Shown: piece after piece, positions 59,854 through 64,000 of the stretch | Position numbering within the stretch: position 1 is the first letter of the stretch | Layout of the letters: every line of letters starts with the position of its first letter | Source of the DNA: Desulfitobacterium_A nosdiversum | GTDB lineage: Bacteria; Bacillota; Desulfitobacteriia; Desulfitobacteriales; Desulfitobacteriaceae | DNA length: 64,000 bases | Direction: 5' to 3' | Assembly (NCBI RefSeq): GCF_049860565.1 | Contig: NZ_CP172056.1 | Coordinates: forward strand, 4,195,801 to 4,259,800 | The notes under the pieces: model-generated | Seen by the model: only the letters and a program-made list of their open reading frames with translations | Told to the model about the DNA's origin: nothing | Databases searched by the model: none | Program-made: the position numbers and the translations under genes

Positions 59854-59896
59854 GAGGCTATGCTCCTTCAACATAAGATTGATGAAAACAATGCAT

Positions 59897-59915
59897 AACT
59901 ATTATAGTTTATAAT
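59897..59915. promoter_or_regulatory. LysR-type operator and -10 box for selD
   Basis: The perfect dyad AACTAT-T-ATAGTT is followed directly by TATAAT (59910-59915) facing selD. LysR regulators commonly bind such dyads in divergent gaps. No good -35 is seen, consistent with activator dependence. Confidence 0.5.
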
Positions 59916-59950
59916 GTGATATCTTAACAATAGGTAAGGAGGAACATTAA

Positions 59951-60997
59951 ATGTCAAAGGCAAGCAATAATGTCCGGTTGACAAACTATTCTCCTGGCTC
60001 AGGATGAGCGTGTAAAATAGGTCCGGGTGACCTAAGTGAAATCCTCAAGTATCTTCCTAAAAGTGGTCCTGCTGAGCTGTTAGCCGGAATGGAGGATGAC
60101 GCAGCGGCTTTTCGTATAGATAATAACTTAGCTGTTGTCCAAACGGTTGACTTTATCACACCGATTGTTAATGATCCTCGTACCTTTGGAGCCATTGCAG
60201 CGGCCAACGCCCTTAGTGATATTTATGCCATGGGGGCTGCTCCAATTTTTGCTTTGAATATTGTCAGCTTTCAGATCAAGAGTATGTCATCCGAAATATT
60301 GGGATCTATTCTGGCCGGGGGATCCGAAAAAGTTGGAGAAGCCGGAATTTCCATTGTTGGCGGGCACTCTGTGGATGATCCTATTCCTAAATACGGTCTT
60401 TCTGTCACAGGATTAGTTAAGCCGCAGAACCTAATCCGGAAACAAGGCGCACAAGTTGGCGACGTTCTTATTTTGACTAAACCACTAGGAACAGGAATTT
60501 TGGCGAATGGTTTAGATGCCGGAATCGCTGAAGAAAAAATTGAAGAAGTCATGATACAGGTCATGCTCAAGCTCAATAAAGAAGCAGCTCAGCTCATGTC
60601 TTTATTTAATGTGCATGCTTGTACAGATGTTTCAGGGTTTGGACTTCTCGGTCACTTGCGTGAGATGCTAGGCTCAAATTTAACAGCTGTAATCAGCTAT
60701 GAGCACGTTCCTATTTTGCATCAAGTCTGGGATATCCTTAAATATGGAGGAATATCCTCGGGAACCCACTCAAATGCCCGTTACTTAAGAGATGAAGTAA
60801 AATGGGATGGAATTCTGACAACCCAACAGCAGCTTGTTTTATTTGATTCTCAAACTTCTGGCGGTCTTCTCATTGCGCTTCCCGAAGATGAAGCCAAAGA
60901 CTTGCTCGCTAAACTCCTTGAAGTTGGAACGATCGATACGGCAGTTATCGGATATATAGAAAATCGCAAAACCGTTCCTATAAAAGTAAAGGCTTAG
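59951..60997 (+). CDS. selD: Selenide, water dikinase (selenophosphate synthetase), Sec-containing
   Basis: SelD makes selenophosphate from selenide and ATP. The coding region starts at ATG 59951 (AAGGAGG site) and passes through an in-frame TGA at 60005-60007, so residue 19 is selenocysteine in GS-G-U-A-C-K, where relatives have Cys or Sec. The rest (GPGDLSEILKYLPK, the Asp-rich LAGMEDDAAAF, ANALSDIYAMGA) is typical. The protein is 348 residues, the family length; ignoring the TGA would leave a truncated start at 60089. A SECIS-like hairpin follows the TGA. Confidence 0.96.
60018..60034 (+). ncRNA. Bacterial SECIS-like hairpin of selD
   Basis: TAGGTC and GACCTA form a perfect stem around the loop CGGGT. 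It begins 10 bases after the TGA, within the position and loop composition (G and GU/GGU) recognised by SelB. Confidence 0.75.
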
Positions 60998-61105
60998 TTC
61001 AAGATGCTTAATCATTTTGTTAATAGGAACGAAGGGGGGCGTTGAAAATTTCTACTAATTTTGTACCCGAATAGACAACTACAACATAGACAGGGGAAAT
61101 AATTT

Positions 61106-62275
61106 ATGAAATTTACACCCTTAAAATTTCAGGCACCCTTAGCTGCGGGGGGCATCTCACTTATGGCCTTTAATTTTCTGCAGTTTGCTATACCTCACGG
61201 AAAAGGGCTGATTAAGTTATCAGATATTCAATGGACGAGTTTGTCATTAGGCGAAATCACCTTGTTTCTTCCATTAACCCTACTCATGTTGGCATTTACA
61301 CTCATGAACTTAGTCCTTATTTTGAGCTATTTAAAAAGTCTTGGGCAATGGATTTCCGATAAGGAAGAATATAATAACTTTATCGAAAATCCTTCCACAA
61401 ATGTCGGTATTTTTGTACCCATTGCTTCACTTTCAATGACAATGAATGTAATTTGGGGTCCCTTGGCTTTTTTTGTACCGCAGTTATCGTCTCATCTCCA
61501 AACGATCATGATGCCTGCCCTAATCTTCTTTGCATTTCTCTGGATAATGCTATTTAAGCTTGAATTTCAGGTTCTCAAAATATTGTTGACCAAGCCTTAT
61601 GATGTTACCAAAATGAATTTCGTATGGTTGCTTGACGTTTTTGCCTTTGCATTAGTAAATCTCACAGGAACAGGTATAGCCGCCATGTCGGCCGACAAAA
61701 CAATTGCTTCAATCGCAGCTTTCGGATCATCATTCACATTAACCGTTGGGTTTTTCCTGTTTATAATTAAGCTGGCCTACTTGATTTACCAACAGCTTAA
61801 AGCAGCCAAACTGCCTGAGAAACCAGTTTTACCCGCTTACTTTATGGTTATCCCCATCACTTGCTTATTAGGCTTAAGTTCTTACAGGATTACAACCTAT
61901 CTGCAAACGTATTTTTCCTTTGATGTCAAAGCATTATCATTTTTTCTGATTACCTTTTCCTATGTAATCACAATTGGCTGGGGCTTATTCAGTTTATATT
62001 TACTCAGTGATTATTTAAAAAACGATTTTGCTAAAAGTGATTACTCGGCTCCTCAGTGGGGTATGGTTTGAGCGTTCGTTGGCTCCCAAGTTTTGGGGGT
62101 TTACGTTTTCGGTAATTATTATCCGAATTTTATTCTTTCAACAGTAAATTATGTAAGTATTATCTTTGCGACAATCATCTATATTACTATTTTTTCGAAG
62201 TTTGCTAAAGGAAATAAGAAAACTAAACTTAATGTTTCATCAAAAGTCCCCAGATACCCAAATGAAGCCCTTTAG
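61106..62275 (+). CDS. Selenocysteine-containing TDT/SLAC1-like membrane transporter, UGA read-through (TsoY-like)
   Basis: Eight membrane helices precede an in-frame TGA (62069-62071); the same frame continues to a TAG at 62273-62275 and adds two further helices (AFVGSQVLGVYVFGNYY and VNYVSIIFATIIYITIF), completing the ten-helix fold of tellurite-resistance/dicarboxylate (TDT/SLAC1-like) proteins. Counting the TGA as Sec322 gives 389 residues. The sequence around it is WGMV-U-AFVG. A hairpin follows the TGA, and selD is 108 bp upstream. I recall a '(seleno)protein' family called TsoY of this type but cannot check it. Anion or oxyanion transport is inferred from fold. Confidence 0.75.
62083..62099 (+). 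ncRNA. Candidate SECIS hairpin of the TDT-like gene
   Basis: CTCCCAA pairs with TTGGGGG around a GTT loop, starting 11 bases after the TGA. Both Sec codons in this cluster are followed by GCGT (TGAGCGT), supporting a shared recoding context. Confidence 0.6.
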
Positions 62276-62345
62276 CCCTATCATAATCAGCACGTTCTTA
62301 AAAAGTATTTTCGGGCTTAAGTAATAAAAACGAGGAGTGGTTTTC

Positions 62346-62678
62346 GTGAAAGTTGGACTCATTCGATGCATGCAAACTGAAGACATGTGCCCTGCATCAA
62401 CCGATTTTATGGTTATGAAAGAAAAGAAAATGGCCTTTGCAAATGTTGAAGAAGATATTCAGGTCATTGGTGTAAATACTTGCGGAGGTTGTCCGGGGAA
62501 AAAAGCGGTTACGAGAGCTTCAGAAATGGTTAAACGAGGTGCTGATACCATTGTATTAGCTTCTTGTATAACGAAAGGAAATCCAATTGGTTTTCCCTGC
62601 CCTAATGCTGATCAAATGAAGCAAGCGATCTCCAGAAAATTAGGCGACACCGTAAGAATAATCGATTACACCCATTAA
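62346..62678 (+). CDS. CGGC-domain protein
   Basis: The 110-residue protein carries the CGGC motif in NTCGGCPGKKAV, a first Cys pair (IRCMQTEDMCP) and later LASCITKGNPIGFPCP. Such Cys-rich proteins probably bind a metal or metalloid or act in thiol chemistry. GTG 62346 is chosen because GAGGAG lies eight bases upstream. It lies 70 bp after the Sec transporter in the same direction and probably belongs to the selD cluster; a terminator follows. Confidence 0.85.
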   Translation: MKVGLIRCMQTEDMCPASTDFMVMKEKKMAFANVEEDIQVIGVNTCGGCPGKKAVTRASEMVKRGADTIVLASCITKGNPIGFPCPNADQMKQAISRKLGDTVRIIDYTH

Positions 62679-62732
62679 AAAGGATGTTACGGTCGAAAGA
62701 AAATAGATAAGAGAAAACATTTCGACATAACC

Positions 62733-62771
62733 AAAAAGGAAGAACTAGACTTAATCTGGTTCTTCCTTTTT
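62733..62771 (+). terminator. Terminator after the selD cluster
   Basis: AAAAAGGAAGAAC pairs with GTTCTTCCTTTTT; the stem resembles that at 42331. Confidence 0.85.
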
Positions 62772-62926
62772 GAGATTTTTAACTTTTATACACAACTTTA
62801 TCACAAAAAATTCAGCTAATCTTCAGCTAATAATCAATTTCGGCTCAGGTAAAAAGACTATATTATTCACATACAAAAGTTGAAAGAAAACAAAGTCGCA
62901 CAGCGTGTTATAAGGAGGTCACTTTT

Positions 62927-64000
62927 ATGGATAACGAATTTAATGACGAAAATAAATCTCAAAATAAGGGATTGAATGAGCCCCATATTCCCCAAGAGAT
63001 TGACGCCGTCATCGTCGAAAGCAAATCAAATTCTGATTCTTCCGGTTCATCGGGTTTTTCTGGCTACTCCAGCTATTCAAGCTTCTCAGCCCCTTCCTCC
63101 CCTAAACCGAAACTCAGTAAGAAATTAGCAGGTGTCGTTGCTCTTTGCCTAACAAGCGCTATGATCGGGGGACTGACGACGGTTACTCTTCTTCCTCGGA
63201 TTTATCCCAATTTACTCTCGTCTAACCAAACCGCTTTAACCACTTCTTCTCTTAGCCCGATCTCAACAGTAAGCAATTCGTCACAATTCCCGGTTACACA
63301 AATTGCAAAAACAGTTGGACCTGCAGTCGTCGGTGTTTCGAATTTCCAATCGCCTCAAAACCGTTTTTCCCGTCAAAACAGCTCAAGCTCAGGACTGCAG
63401 GAAGCTGGAACAGGATCCGGCTTTATCATTGATGCTCAAAAAGGCTATATCGTAACCAATAATCATGTTATTGACGGCGCACAAAAAATTACTGTAAGTT
63501 TAAGCGACGGCCGTACATTGGACGCGAAACTTGTTGGCGCGGATGCACGAACCGATCTTGCTGTTTTGCAGATTTCTGATACCAAAAATCTAACTGCAGT
63601 AACCTTAGGCGATTCGACTAAGCTCGAAGTGGGAGCATCTGTGGTTGCCATTGGAAACCCTGGCGGAAATGATTTTGCCCGCTCGGTTACGACCGGAGTC
63701 ATTTCTGCAACCAATCGGACGTTAGACATTCAAGGCGAATCCAGTTTCGGTCTCATTCAAACGGATGCCGCAATCAACCCCGGCAACAGCGGCGGACCCC
63801 TTGTCGACTATCAAGGAAAAGTCATTGGGATTAACTCCGCAAAATATGCTCAATCGGGCTTTGAGGGAATGGGCTTTTCGATTCCGATTTCTGATGCCTT
63901 GCCAACTATACAGCAATTGATTGATAAAGGCGCTGCTTCCCATCCTGCTCTTTACATTTCCATCAATGATCAATATAACACCTACGCTCAAAGCAATAAT
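62927..64000 (+). CDS. HtrA/DegP-type membrane-anchored serine protease, partial at window end
   Basis: The frame starts at ATG 62927 after AAGGAGG and runs off the window at codon 358. A Ser-rich cytoplasmic segment (residues 35-60) is followed by one membrane helix (about 67-90) and a trypsin-like protease domain: His180 in VTNNHVID, Asp210 in RTDLAVLQ and Ser288 in NPGNSGGPLV. The PDZ domain expected in the family would lie beyond the edge. It probably clears damaged envelope proteins. No two-component pair is adjacent. Confidence 0.93.
   Translation, partial: MDNEFNDENKSQNKGLNEPHIPQEIDAVIVESKSNSDSSGSSGFSGYSSYSSFSAPSSPKPKLSKKLAGVVALCLTSAMIGGLTTVTLLPRIYPNLLSSNQTALTTSSLSPISTVSNSSQFPVTQIAKTVGPAVVGVSNFQSPQNRFSRQNSSSSGLQEAGTGSGFIIDAQKGYIVTNNHVIDGAQKITVSLSDGRTLDAKLVGADARTDLAVLQISDTKNLTAVTLGDSTKLEVGASVVAIGNPGGNDFARSVTTGVISATNRTLDIQGESSFGLIQTDAAINPGNSGGPLVDYQGKVIGINSAKYAQSGFEGMGFSIPISDALPTIQQLIDKGAASHPALYISINDQYNTYAQSNN

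Noticed and set aside
62069..62071. Treating the TGA in the TDT-like gene as a normal stop or as a sequencing error
   Set aside because: The open frame, completed helices, hairpin, shared base context and selD linkage together favour Sec; an error remains possible and is stated as a refutation test.
1..64000. CRISPR arrays, tRNA or rRNA genes
   Set aside because: No regularly spaced repeats, tRNA T-loop signatures in gaps or rRNA-like stretches were noticed on reading.

Overview
The window looks like chromosomal DNA of a low-to-moderate G+C, anaerobic, spore-forming Firmicute of the Desulfosporosinus/Desulfitobacterium type (Peptococcaceae). This is inferred from strong AGGAGG ribosome sites with frequent GTG/TTG starts, membrane-anchored and soluble molybdopterin oxidoreductases of the DMSO-reductase family, a Kdp system with KdpF, selenocysteine use, and tiny Gly-rich membrane proteins like those of spore formers. 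No rRNA, tRNA or CRISPR array was seen.

Layout. 0-9 kb: a DegV protein, TrmB, a short UvrC-like nuclease, a CCG-domain protein, an ABC exporter with an SGNH hydrolase, an azoreductase, and a phosphodiester-glycosidase remnant beside a GT2 glycosyltransferase. 9-19 kb: a soluble two-subunit molybdo-enzyme (no Tat signal, no anchor), then a 1.46-kb IS3-family element and a scrambled region of remnants and repeats, two tiny hydrophobic proteins, and a complete Tat-exported torD-dmsA-dmsB-dmsC-like operon. 19-28 kb: kdpF-A-B-C-D-E (minus strand) preceded by an unrecognised small membrane ORF. 28-34 kb: a metallo-beta-lactamase-fold protein, a flavin-binding PPOX/HxlR divergent pair, an unknown secreted protein and a PucR regulator. 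34-42 kb: a redox/quinone-stress cluster (HxlR, DoxX, pirin, ECF sigma factor, Lrp, AhpD-like protein, DUF1858) interrupted by a second IS3-family element with clear ends and a 3-bp target duplication, followed by a DoxX paralogue. 42-48 kb: two back-to-back arsenic clusters, arsR-arsC-acr3 and arsR-MFS-CMD-permease-thioredoxin, each with its own recognisable operator. 48-58 kb: a diguanylate cyclase, AroD, an aconitase-family hydratase, an OmpR/EnvZ-type two-component system, CheW with a soluble chemoreceptor, and a sirtuin of the Gln-for-His (class M) type. 58-64 kb: a second PPOX/HxlR pair, then LysR / selD / ten-TM transporter / CGGC protein, and a secreted HtrA-type protease running off the window.

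The most interesting unit is at 59-62.7 kb. selD carries an in-frame TGA (Sec19) followed by a SECIS-like hairpin. The next gene, a TDT/SLAC1-like membrane protein, also has an in-frame TGA (codon 322) followed by a hairpin at similar spacing. Reading through it restores the last two of ten membrane helices. This looks like a selenocysteine-containing transporter made together with selenophosphate synthetase. Other points worth attention are a family of four dispersed structured repeats (19.2, 28.1, 30.8 and 32.7 kb), two distinct ArsR operators, and the stand-alone class M-like sirtuin.
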